The notes below the pieces were generated by a model. It saw only the letters and a program-made list of their open reading frames with translations, was not told the DNA's origin and did no database searches. Source: Amphibalanus amphitrite (Eukaryota; Arthropoda; Thecostraca; Balanomorpha; Balanidae). From it: a stretch of DNA of 64,000 nucleotides. A program made the translations under genes and the position numbers. Positions 53,424-64,000 of the stretch are shown here, piece by piece (the stretch's first letter is position 1; each line of letters begins with the position of its first letter). Location: contig NW_024882724.1 in the NCBI RefSeq assembly GCF_019059575.1, forward strand, positions 124,001 to 188,000. The letters are read 5' to 3'.

Positions 53424-54390
53424 GCGGGAAGGTGGGTGGGTGGCTGGGCTACCCGGGTGCACTGCCGTTTGAGATGCTGTTTATGGGCGAGCGCTGTTGG
53501 TCCTACCAGTCTGAGCTGGTAGTTTTGTGATATACGAGTATTGTGTACCGGTCAATACACGCCAACGTACCCCGCGCACGGCCGGGTGCGCTGGACATGA
53601 CAATAACATCGGCATTTGCTACTGGATGGAGCCAAAACGTTATGTGGGTTGGAAGGTTATCGGTTACACGTATCTACACACTTTGGGACGATTTTCCAGT
53701 TTACTTTAGTAATTTCTCGGTCCATGCTGTAGGGGGAGGAGAAAAAACGCCAATGTCTCGATAGCCGAACCGTTTCGGCCTGATCTAAGATGACGAAAAG
53801 GCCGAATCTCCTTAAACCCAATACTGTATACACTTATTTATTCTGGGATAGTCCTAGGGCCGGGGTACCGTCTTGTCAGCATACTGTTGACTTTTGAATC
53901 TCGGCCCAAGACAGCTTATGCTGGATAGTGGCGGTGCAGCACAGTGCTAAACGTCTCCGCCCTCTATACCGACTCGTGTATTTCGGGCTCAACACAGCCC
54001 CGTACCATCAAGCTTCTGCCCCATGGAGCTCATTACCGCGGTCTTGGTAGAAATACTCTGTACAATTCTGTACAATTCAACCCAGCCCGATAAAAGGTAC
54101 AGTCTTGGTCCAACACAGCTCGGAAGTCGGAACCCTCAAGTCTCGCCACTGCATACCTCAATACCATCGAGTCCCAGTCTAAGTCAGTCCTGTGCCGCCG
54201 ATTCTCAATTACTTCTCCGCACCGGTGATTCTCCCTTCAGCACAGCTCTCGGTACAGAGACCAGCATAGCGCGGTACCGGTCTTTCTTGACGATGGCCTT
54301 ATGGAGCCCAGCACAGCGCTCGGTAGTGGGCCCAGCCCAGCTCAGTAAGGCCCAGCACAGCTCGCGATACGCTCCAGCCCGTCTCTCGGT
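53424..54390 (+). other. 3' flank of POLR3B
   Basis: Follows the TGA at 53421-53423. No clear AATAAA within several hundred bases, so the transcript end is not placed. From about 53990 repeated CAGCCC/CAGCACAGCTC and GGTACxG words lead into the minisatellite. Confidence 0.4.
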
Positions 54391-54645
54391 ACTGGCCCTA
54401 CCGTACCGACTCTTTCTGTACCGGCCCTACCGACGGAGACTATAGACTCTACGACCCAGCCCATCTCTTGGTACTGGGGTACTGGTCCTACCGACAAATA
54501 CTATAGACTCTACGACCCAGCCCATCTCGGTACCGGCCCTACCGACAGAGACTATAGACTCTACGGCCCAGCCCATTTCTCGGTACCGGCCCTACCGACA
54601 GAGACTATAGACTCTACGACCCATCCCATCTCTCTGTACTGTCCG
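54390..54645. repeat. Minisatellite of about 60-66 bp unit
   Basis: Four copies of a unit containing GACTATAGACTCTACG, CCCAGCCCATCTC and GGTACCGGCCCTACCGACAG. Confidence 0.85.
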
Positions 54646-54826
54646 GTCCTGACCGGTGGCCGACCCGGGCGGCAATTCGGCGTCCCGGGCGGGCCGAAAA
54701 TAGCGGGCCGGTGCGACAGTGCGGCGGCCGGGTGGCAGGCCGGACCGAGCGGGCCCAGTCGTGTTCGTGTCGCCCCCGCTCGCGGGACAGAGGATCGCTC
54801 GGTGTCCGCTCCCCAGTGCTGCAATC
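54646..54826 (+). promoter_or_regulatory. GC-rich segment upstream of a possible first exon
   Basis: CpG-rich sequence between the minisatellite and the ATG at 54827, compatible with a CpG-type promoter and leader. Inferred only from composition. Confidence 0.3.
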
Positions 54827-54871
54827 ATGGCCGGCAACCGTCTACAGGTGTTCGGAGGCCCCCGTGACGAG
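54827..54871 (+). CDS. Possible first coding exon of an unidentified gene
   Basis: ATG in a fair context (GCAATCATGG) opens a frame encoding MAGNRLQVFGGPRDE, followed by GAG/GTCAGT, a good donor in phase 0. It follows a CpG-rich segment. I do not recognise the protein and found no convincing second exon in the window, which could lie beyond 64000. An earlier donor-like word (CTACAG/GTGTTC) is weaker. Confidence 0.3.
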
Positions 54872-55384
54872 GTCAGTTCGGTGACACCGCCCGGTTGGCC
54901 GTCGGTAACCACACGCTAAAGGGTAGAATACAGTGCATTCTGGTAGATTAGAGATTAGTAGCTTCATTTGGGTGAATGGCCATAATTCAGGCTTTGAGTT
55001 AGATAAAAAGATATGTAATGACCCTTTAGCCAAGTGCACGCAAATTATGATAGCACTTTATGCATTATGATTTCGATGATTAGGTACCTATCGTAACGCC
55101 TCTCATTTATTTGCCTTAACAGCATTGCAACATGCAGGCATCATTTTAAGTCAAGTTCAGAGCATTATCAAGCAATTCATTTAATCCAAACTGCCAATAG
55201 TGTCCTGCATCCGAACGGTGCTTGGTTTGCTAAAATTGGTGTTCTGACTACTGAGTTATTTATGTGATTCCTAGCTTTCACACATTTAAACGCATTACTG
55301 GAATTTATTTTATTTTATGCGAGGAAGTGACCAGGCATTGTCGCCTATATCCGTAGACGGAAAAAAGCAGACAGCGCTGTCCAG
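54872..55384. other. Non-coding DNA
   Basis: AT-rich, no open frame of note, no element ends seen. May be intron if the 54827 exon is real. Confidence 0.4.
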
Positions 55385-55870
55385 GTATGGTCTTCCAGAC
55401 CGAACAACGCCATTCATAGACGGCCACCGGACAGTGACGCCCATCTATCATGTTTTGAACATGAGATTGATGTGATTAGACGGTCTTACAGACCGGACAG
55501 TGCCCTCCATAGACCGTTGAACAGACCGGACAGTTCCGTCCATAGACGGTTCTAAATATCGAACGTTGCCGTCCATAGACGGTTCTATATACCGAACGGT
55601 GCCGTCCATATGTAGATGGATCCAGGGCACTTAGATGGATCAATGTAACTACCGAACAGTGCCACTGCTGTGCATATTTTACCTTACGCATCGGAAAGTG
55701 TCATTCATAGACGGCTCTAAATACCGAACGATACGTTCCACGGGCGGTCCAACAGACCGGAGTCGGTCAGTGCCGTCCATAGACGGTCTTACATGTCTAC
55801 CCCACAGTGCTGTCCATAGACGGTTCTAAAAACCGGACAGTGCCGTCCTTAGACGGTTGTATACAACCGT
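55385..55870. repeat. Minisatellite with GTCCATAGACGGT core
   Basis: About a dozen degenerate copies of a 35-45 bp unit with the core GTGCCGTCCATAGACGGTTC and a variable part (TAAATACCGAAC or AACAGACCGGA). Open frames across it are repeat artefacts. Confidence 0.88.
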
Positions 55871-57890
55871 CCGGACAGCCTCGCTCAAAGCTGTTTGCAC
55901 GCTGATGCGCATACTGTCCGGGGGGCGGGAAACGTCATAGACCGTATGCCTAACCATTATTGAACGGGACTGCGTAAACCATGACTGCTCAGAAAAATAA
56001 AGTGAATTATATTCCAAACGACAGGCCATCCACATACAGGTACACAAGCTCATAAGCGCATACGCAAACGAGAAAACGAAGTAAAAAGCGGCATGTGGGC
56101 CGATGCCCGACTGTCAGGTACCTACTTGTTCCGTGACCTTGGCGGTCAGAATGTGATTGAAACCTGGCCAACAAAAGTTGGCGGTGTCTCTGGCGCCTCG
56201 CGGCCGTAACGGTGTAGAAAAATACCCGGTCGGTGACTTGTGCGACGGGGACTGGGAAGCCATGTTGGCCGGTGACCTGTGACTGATGAGCTGTCAGCCG
56301 GAACATTCCAGCGAGCGGTGAACCATGGCAGAAAATGACCGGGAGCCTGAAATGGTCCTCTGTGCGCTGGCTCACACTTATACCTAACAACGCGTGTAAA
56401 AAAAGAAATGGAGACACAGGGAAATGTCTAAAAACTCTTAAGTCTCAAGAACGGTGAAAAGTCAGGACTCTCCTCTGCTATTACATGCTTCTTTATTGGG
56501 GACTAGCCCCGTTATGGTACCATGTCTAACGTGTTTACATCTAACGCAGAGCTGGCTCAACTGGCCAGCTATTTGCAGTGGTCGTTGCTGGTAATCCGTG
56601 ATCTGTGAACTAAAACTCACCGCAAGGCTGGCAGCTAATATTCAAATCGCTGGCTCGACATTATTGAACAAATAAAAACCGCAGGACAAAGGAAATGCCG
56701 CCGAGAGATGGGTTTCCGTTCTGCCCTTGACCCATCAGACGGGCAGACAGTAGAGTGGGACGTGGGTACCTACCCCGAGCTGGCGCGGCAGAGGGAGAGC
56801 CAGCCTCCATTTGGCTCGGTCCTGGACCGGTTGTACGCTGTGACGGTCTGTGTCTCGCCACTGCTGGAGACCGGCCAGCTCGAGACCCGGGTCCTGTGCC
56901 GTCCCAGTACAGTCCCACCTCTCCCAGCTGGATCCGGGGTCCGGACACTCAGAGCCACTTCCTCAGATTCCGCTGGAGCCGAGCCAGGAAGAGGCGACCC
57001 GGCCTCCGGCGTGACACCGGCTTCCGCTACCAGTGCTCCTGGGATGAAAATACTCTTAATTATACGGAAACGGTGTCAGAGCACCTGCCAAAAAATAACA
57101 TTCGCAGAAATAAAGACTTCTAAATTCAGACCGTCGGCATGTCGGCTGTCGTAGCTGGTGAGGCGAATTCCCGCAATACGGTTTTATGTTCGTAACTATG
57201 AATTCAGTGACTTTCGTGTAAATTTATGAACTCATGAAACGATCTTACGAGCAAATGATTTTATACAAAGGGAAGTAGTAAGCTTTGAGAGAAAGAGTGT
57301 GCGTCGTGCGATCCTACCTTTCAGGTCTTTGCTACCCTAATTCAGTCTGAAGGACCTCACAGGATCGAAAAAAGCTTCGAAGCTTCTCGGTGTCTCATGG
57401 ATTCTGAGCTGCATAATTAGCCTAACGTCAAATCAAACGGCCTAACGGTTTTTGCAAACTGTGCCGGTCTAGCGCAGTCGGACCAGTCAGAGCATTGCGG
57501 AACAGCATGCTCCAGGCGCTGCCTTAGAGAGTCATCTAGCGGATGGAATAGTAACTAGTGAATCCGGCAGCGCGGCGGATCGAACGCGGCCGGCCTATCC
57601 TCTAGCGACACCTCGTGGCAGGAGTCGAAACTGCCAAGCTATGCGGCACAGCATGTAACAGGCGCTTCTCCGTAGCGACATCTATGGAAGGAGTTGATAA
57701 CTACAAACCTCAGGGGTCTGGCAAGAAGCCAGCACATTTCACGTAGGCTCCGGCAACGCTAGTTAGACTGCGACGGCTTTGGTTCGCTCTGTTTTAACAA
57801 TAAATTGGTAGATTTCCATCCAGCAGCCGAAACACCTACCTTTTTCTACGTGTAGGTACTACATACGTACCTATATGATATCTTCTTATG
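55871..57890. other. Non-coding DNA with a GC-rich open stretch at 56708-57123
   Basis: Mostly featureless. Overlapping frames at 56708-57154 and 56755-57123 (plus strand) look somewhat coding (for example DTGFRYQCSWDENTLNYTE), which could reflect a decayed gene or retrocopy with a frameshift, but I recognise no family. Confidence 0.3.
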
Positions 57891-57989
57891 CCCAGGTTTC
57901 ATCGAAGTGGACATAATTTGGCATTTGCGGCGGTGTTTATAATGCGAGCCTCAGTCGTCACGTCTGGTAAGTGTGTTTTAATATAATTA

Positions 57990-58245
57990 TATAGTACAGC
58001 ATACCTACTTATCAGGAATTCTTTAGGAAAATCTAGAATCATCCAATCAAGACTGTGGAGTCGATGGATTTTTCGGTGACTCCGATTCCGACTCCGGGCA
58101 GAACTGTCGACTCCGACCGACGCCGACTCCAACTCTGACCCCGGCAGGGCTGGAGTCGATGAATTTTTGGTCACTCCGATTCCTACTCCAAATCCAGGTT
58201 AAAAAATCGACTCCGATTCCGACTCTGGTTCCTCAGCCATGCGTC
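57990..58245. repeat. GACTCC/GGAGTC hexamer-rich repeat, possibly hAT end
   Basis: Repeated GACTCCGATTCCGACTCC words and an internal CAGGGCTGGAGTCGATG at about 58145 resemble hAT termini of the CAGGG(N)TGGAGTCGG type. The opposite end and a target duplication are not found. Confidence 0.45.
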
Positions 58246-61200
58246 TAATGACAGTTGGCTTATAATGCCTTTGTGAACGTAGCCTGTTGAGGCATACATA
58301 AACCAAGACATCTAGTAGGTAAGTCAACCCAATCCAATTGTTATCGGCGAGATTCGAAGCTGTCATGTTACCCAGCACTTGAGAGACGCTCTTTCGTTTG
58401 TGCTTTAAGTGATAATTTCTCCTGACCACGTCTAGACCAGTCACCACGATACCAGTTCAGCACGATCGAGGCTCGAGCTCCGCCCGTATTTGGCGGCGGT
58501 TTTGTCTGAGCACCGTTTTGTCACGGACGCTGTGGCGGGTCACTGCTGGAGGCGATCCAAGGCCGGATCACCGGACCACCCGGTCAGGGCGCGCCCTCTG
58601 TCCACTCAAATCTTCCTCACACCGGACAGATAGACCCCACGGGACGCCACCGGGGATCTCAGCTCATCCGGCGCCATCCCTGTCCGGCGAGGGACGCCAG
58701 CGGACCGCGTGACCTCCACGTGACGTCAGCTGACCTCGGCAGCGGCGGCGCCAATGTCGTCTGTCAGCCGGGAATGTTCGCTCGCTGACGTCACCGCTGG
58801 GGGCGCTGACGGAGCCGGCGGCGTGACGTGACGTCAGATTGACGTCCGTGACGGGAGGCGTGTGGGATGGTGGGTGGTATGTCCGCCATGCGCTACGTCG
58901 TCACTGGGCACCCGACACAGCGCGGGCCAATCGCAGCCTTGTGGCACCGCACTCAGCGCCACTGCCTGCCGCGGGCTGGTGGTATTCACGCATTACAAAG
59001 CTGCAGCGGAAATTAGCTGGCAGCAATTCTGCGATTAAGACTTACTTATGCTTCATTCGATTTTCATCTCGCCAATGTCCTAGTTTCAGAGCTTTCCCGC
59101 GGCAGTAAGAGAGTTGAGGTAGCATCATTTCTGATTCGATGTACTTTGATCGAATACACGGCACCTGTCGGGATTTATAATAAGACAAAACTATCAATTT
59201 CGTGGTTTGATGTAATATCTACTGCTGTAAAAAGGCAGGCATTCACAGTCGCACTGATCAATGCACTTTTTTTCTCGTGGAGGCGCTCCCACATCTTGAA
59301 TTCTCAGCTCAAGCTCATGGAACGATATGCCCATGAGTGCTCACGATGACGAAGACTACTTTTATATTCTGATGCTCGGCACCTCGTCGGCGGTTCTCTG
59401 CTACACCAGTAGTTTGTGACCAGCCGCCAGACGTCGCCCCGATCGTTGTCTGGTGGTCGAACAGCTGGAGCCCCTCGCGGTCACCGACCTGGCTCGGTCT
59501 GTGGCTAAACGGCCGGCTATTTTTGCCCCGCCGCGGTCTGGTCCTCGGGAGAGCCCGTCCTCAGCCGTCCTGCTCCTACCCCCGCGCTGCTCAGTGCCAT
59601 TTAATGCGGTGGTGATGACGGACGCTGCACGTTACCAATTGATTGATTCGACCGATTGAGTCGATCAATCAATACGATGTAATTTGAACTAACCTGATCT
59701 GACCTTACTCAATTTAAATTGCTTTGGCTATCCTAGAGCTATCAGTAACTGGAGAGTCGAGACGTTCCGTTAGGTATCCAGTTTATGGAGCACCTCAAAG
59801 TACCTGCATATATTACATGATACTCAGACAGAAATAGGCTGCAGTGAGACGTTACAGAACGAAATTCTGTGTAATATTTATAGCAACGTTTCTAAATTAC
59901 CGATTATTGTAGCTTTGTATCTGACAAGAATCAATCATCATTCTGTGCATACTGCATACCATAAGGCCTTAAACGCTCTCTAAGTTTGTTCTTTATGAAC
60001 TCCGTGGTTACGTAACGGTAAGACGTTTCAACTCATTTTTGACCTCGTGAATTTCAACAAAACACTAGCTTTATAGAATCAAAAGACAATTAATCCGTGC
60101 GAACTGCGCACATGTAATTCTTAGACATTCTTCAAAGAAAGCTGTCAGCTAGCTAACAAAGGGTTCCATCAGGTCAAGCCTTTAACCCCATTGTCTTTAC
60201 CTGTAAGGGCGCGTGCAGTTGTTCTTCATTGCAATCTTCGTCGACTCCTCCTAATGAACCAGCACTTGAAAGCGAAATACAGCTGCGATCAAAGGCCGTA
60301 AGATAGCGGCTCTGCTAAGCGATGTCCTTTGTACTACGTCAGCGTGTCTCCAGCGAACGCTCCCGTAATTAGCTGGTGCTCTGTGCCCGTGCCGTGACCA
60401 ATGAGACAGTGGCCGGACCGGGGCCATTTATTGCAGCAGCTGGCGCTGATTGGCGTCGCGTTTCCACTAGCGCGCTCCTCAGAGACAGTACGTTATTACC
60501 CGGCCTCCGGCGGATGACGAGGGGACGTCAGAGGCTGCGGCGGGCGATATGCTTTTAGCTGCCTGTCAGGGCCGGGCCTGCTGCCCGGAGGGGCTACCTC
60601 ACATGCGTGCAAGTCGTCAACGGGGTAGGTGGGATCATCCGGATGGATTCTGATCCCGGTATTCCCTGGCAATGGTCGGCCAAGCTGACATTAAGTGATC
60701 TGTTGTGGAGGGTCGGTGCGCGACGTTTTGGAACGGACGCCTCAGTATTGAAGCCGCCGAGCTGATGAGTAGCAAATGACTCAAAATGATTACATTTCGG
60801 CCGCATATTAGCCGTTTTCACGACGGGCTATCTGTCGAATTCACCAAATGTGACCAAATCTGCACCAACTCTCTTTTACAAAAAATAACTTCGTATGAAT
60901 TTATTTCAGTGTTTTAATCGGAAAGAAGGTCTGATAATTTGAAAAATGAGGTAAATAAACATCTGTGCAGCCTATACTGATAACTGTTAAGAAACGACTC
61001 GCCTGTTCGGGCTTCGATCTGACCTTCTTGCCAGCCTACACACGTCTGGCACACATCCTGTCGGTGAATAATGCACTGAAAACAATTTCACCCAAAACTG
61101 GCGAGTAAACCGGTGCCTCGCGGGTACCCCTATCCGCAACCATTTTTAACCACCCTCCCAGGAGTCAATTTAGGACATAACACTTTCGCAATTCACTCTG

Positions 61201-62590
61201 GAGAGTAGTAACCCTCCACGACTATTCGCGCACCAGTGGCTCGCGACCCCTCCATCGAAAGGTATTCATCGACGCCTACCTGGCAGCAGCGCCCCACAAA
61301 CCCCTATAGGAGATGGGGTTACCCTCCACGCCTACCCTTCGCCGACCAAGTCACGAGGGCCAAAAAAAAAAAAACTCCCACGCTTGACTACATTTGCGGG
61401 AAAATATCTATATTATAGCAATCTCATACCTAGAATACATCGGTGAGAAAGTTTCACATCGGTGGGAAAGGTCAAATTGAATTCCCATAGAAATTTCGAC
61501 ATGACTCAGTTACCGGCAGTCATGCAGACCGCCCGAAATCAAGAAGATGTGTCGTCGCTGCTTTTGTGACCTATATAAGATTCAAAATGGTCTCACTTGG
61601 AAGTTTCGGAAGAAAAAGCGTTGCCAATCGTCCCGTGATGAATATTGCAGAGGTTTAAAGATGCACCCTAACAATTGTACTTTCGCCCCCACTTGAAAAC
61701 CGCCAAACAATGTGCCAACATATCATTGGTTCAAAAAAAAGTTAAAAAATTGTTGTAATTCAAAACTGTATGAGACAACGCCATCTAGTTGTAACAGTAG
61801 ATCCAACTCCTTCAGGGCAGGTTATGTAAAGGTTCGCCATCCACGGATACGCGTTTACGATACCTCGAGTAGTTCCAACTCTTTCAGTGAGGGCTGTGCC
61901 AATGACTCGACACCCGCGGGGACAATATCCGGTGCTGGGTAGCTACCTTACTGCAGACTGTGGGTACAGTGCATATTTACGAGTAATAAGGCAGGCAAGT
62001 CTGCTTACCCTCTAGCTAGAATCTGGACATGGCGAGTTAATACACATATACCACCCACAGAGCAACGCTTAATTCGCCAGCTTCGGGTGAAATTGTTTTC
62101 AGTGTGGCACTCGTTTCTCCCCTTAGCGTCACCTTGAAGGTGAAGTGTAACACAAGAGGTCGAATACTTTTTTCAATCTGCTTACTGTTTTCCCGCGCTA
62201 CACCGACTTGGTTCAACAGGCGCTGATAAACGGTTCTTTACTTGTGAAGATTTAATCATACTCAATCATACAGGCAAGATAATTATCATCATCATCAATC
62301 ATACGAGAGTGCAGAACAGCTTCGTACCAAAAAAGGAACCAAATAGACAAATATCCCTTAAAATTACCTGATGAAATAACTGGTGTTAGATGCATCGTAG
62401 ATTTATCGTTTAAGGAATTAAGTGTCCCCTTTACACACTAATCGTTGATGCGATAGTTTTATCCTCACAGAATCGTCAAGGCACTGATGCTTTAAACGTT
62501 TGAGAAATCAAGTGTTTCCGCATAGTAGACATTACTATTTCTTTTGTGTTTTGTCAACTGTAAAATCCTTTTTAGTTATCTACTTTTTGC
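58246..62590. other. Long non-coding stretch, no gene recognised
   Basis: GC-rich at 58440-58830 and 60360-60600, AT-rich elsewhere. Short frames only. If the exon at 54827 is real this may be intronic. No RNA gene or element boundary could be supported. Confidence 0.45.
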
Positions 62591-62594
62591 TTAA

Positions 62595-63782
62595 CCCGCG
62601 CCCGGCTGGGGGTCCTGGATTTCCACGCCCTGCTGGGGGGGGGGGGGGTGTTTGAACACCCCCCCTTCTAACTCGGCTCCTGGGCCACGTAGCGATACAC
62701 GGAAGGCGGCGTTCGAAAGAGCGTCAAAAATAATGAGGAAATCACATCAGTCAATTTTTTGGTCAGGTCAAAGGTCAGGTCACCAGAGGTCATTGAAGGC
62801 AAAATTTCGCCGATTTCCAGGTCGAGTGTCGACAATTTCCAAGAAGCCAACGCATAACTCGGGAACCAATAGAGCTACAGCGCCGCGGAAAAGCGCATTC
62901 GATAGCCCTATTAACGCCCTTTCTGAGTAATTTTCTCAGATTTGACCTAACGTCAACGGTTTTGCCTGCAGGGGGCAAAAAATGCAAAAATAGCCGATTT
63001 TTTCGGAAACAGTTTTTCTGCAATAACTTTTGACCCAAGCCTTGTACGATCTTACTTTTACCGGCATCGTGTTCCTCTCGTCAAGACGCATTGAATGAAC
63101 TATAACCTGACCTTGAAAGGTCAACTTGAAAATTTGACCTCAGGTCAAGGTCATGACCTGACCGGAAAGGGTCATGTTGCATATCAGTCGATCCGTATCG
63201 TCGAGCTGAACACATCTAAGGGGTTTTCATCGCTCTAGCATGCCTCTATCAAAAGTTATTTGCGAAAAACTGTTAGATATCATTCGTGACCTAAGATGAC
63301 CTCAGGGCATAAACAGGGGTCACGGACACCATTTTCATGTTCAGTGTGTCTAAACCACTTGTAATTCAGTGTTTGGGAGTGTTTATAATGTTTTTCGTCC
63401 AAAAGAGGCGCATTTCAATTTTCTCCCATTGACTTATAATGGGGAGGTCGCAAAATTGACCTGACCTTAGGTCATCGATATCAAAATTCTAAGATATACA
63501 TTTTGTACATGCTATTGCTCTTAGCAATCGCTGAAAGTTTCAAAGCGATCGGTCACTCGGTGTAGCTATGACAGACATTGAAACTTTTTATGAGGTGAGG
63601 TCACTTCAAGTGACCTGGTGACCTGACCTTGAATGACCTTGGTCTGAAATTTTCACAACATGTGTAGAATTGATGTATGATAAGGTGTACCAAAAACGGC
63701 GGCGCTCCGCGCCGCCGTTTTTGAGATATTCGCGAAAAACCGCAAGGGGGGTGTTCAAACACCCCCCCCAGCAGGGCGCGGG
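62595..63782. mobile_element. piggyBac-like non-autonomous element 5
   Basis: Flanked by TTAA (62591-62594, 63783-63786). Ends CCCGCGCCC and complement, then a CCCTGCTGGGGG-type palindrome with G-run/TGTTTGAACA/C-run hairpins at both ends (62632-62666, 63746-63770). The interior is very rich in TGACCT/AGGTCA (62764-62792, 63108-63170, 63455-63475, 63590-63645) and shares blocks with elements at 45390-46415 and 48722-49722. No transposase. Confidence 0.9.
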
Positions 63783-63786
63783 TTAA

Positions 63787-64000
63787 GACCAAAATGAAGA
63801 ATGCGATCACGATATCTTCAAATCGGAGCCATGAAGGATCCTCTATATGACGCATGTTTTTTTTCCGAGACGCTACTAGCGGCATGAGATGGAGATGTTT
63901 TATTCTAATGACAAGCCCTCATTTCAATTTAAGTGTATCAGTTCTATAGCAATTGTTTGTCTTTCTTTAATGATGTATTCACGCATTATCACCTGTGCAT
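63787..64000. other. Window end, nothing recognised
   Basis: AT-rich non-coding sequence with no element ends or coding frame. Confidence 0.4.

Noticed and set aside
56708..57154. A gene at 56708-57154
   Set aside because: Two overlapping plus-strand frames and one minus-strand frame look equally open, none has supported splice sites and no family is recognised; kept only as a note.

Overview
This is a eukaryotic, intron-rich and transposon-rich genomic window. Four genes can be reconstructed exon by exon, each with GT-AG splice sites and a frame that stays open across every junction. Protein similarity, (TTAGG)n-type interstitial repeats and an invertebrate-type residue in the glycosyltransferase point to an arthropod, probably a crustacean; I cannot name the species. 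Exons are GC-rich, introns mostly 200-2000 bp, and DNA transposons of several superfamilies (piggyBac-like TTAA elements, hAT-like, Tc1/mariner-like, pogo-like) fill much of the introns and intergenic space.

Layout. 1-2906: upstream non-coding DNA with a TTAA-flanked inverted-repeat element (847-1708) and a C-rich minisatellite. 2907-15938 (+): beta-1,4-galactosyltransferase family gene in six exons (411 aa), with Leu where vertebrate galactosyltransferases have Tyr, so probably a beta-1,4-GalNAc transferase. 15939-20034: intergenic, with a pogo-type transposase remnant between two identical 160-bp direct repeats and a hAT-like element. 20035-23088 (+): GNAT N-acetyltransferase of the arylalkylamine N-acetyltransferase type, four exons, 246 aa. 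23089-25763: intergenic with a SINE-like repeat and a piggyBac-like element. 25764-34993 (-): ribosomal protein L13a (uL13), six exons, 204 aa, hosting three paralogous H/ACA-type snoRNAs, one in each of introns 3, 4 and 5. 35605-53423 (+): POLR3B (RPC2), the second-largest RNA polymerase III subunit, 23 exons, 1134 aa. 53424-64000: mostly non-coding, with two minisatellites, a possible first exon of another gene at 54827 and a piggyBac-like element at 62595-63782.

How the genes relate. RPL13A and POLR3B are head to head with 611 bp between start codons, joining a ribosomal protein (plus snoRNAs whose pockets match 18S rRNA) to the polymerase that makes 5S rRNA and tRNA. The two upstream genes are metabolic: Golgi glycan extension and amine acetylation.

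Most unusual signals: (1) the triplicated H/ACA snoRNA inside RPL13A; (2) tandem duplications that straddle 5' splice sites in at least four exons of three genes; (3) TTAA-flanked elements with G-run/C-run hairpins at both ends and dense AGGTCA/TGACCT motifs; (4) hAT-like elements whose subterminal regions are short-repeat arrays, four copies having exact 8-bp target duplications.
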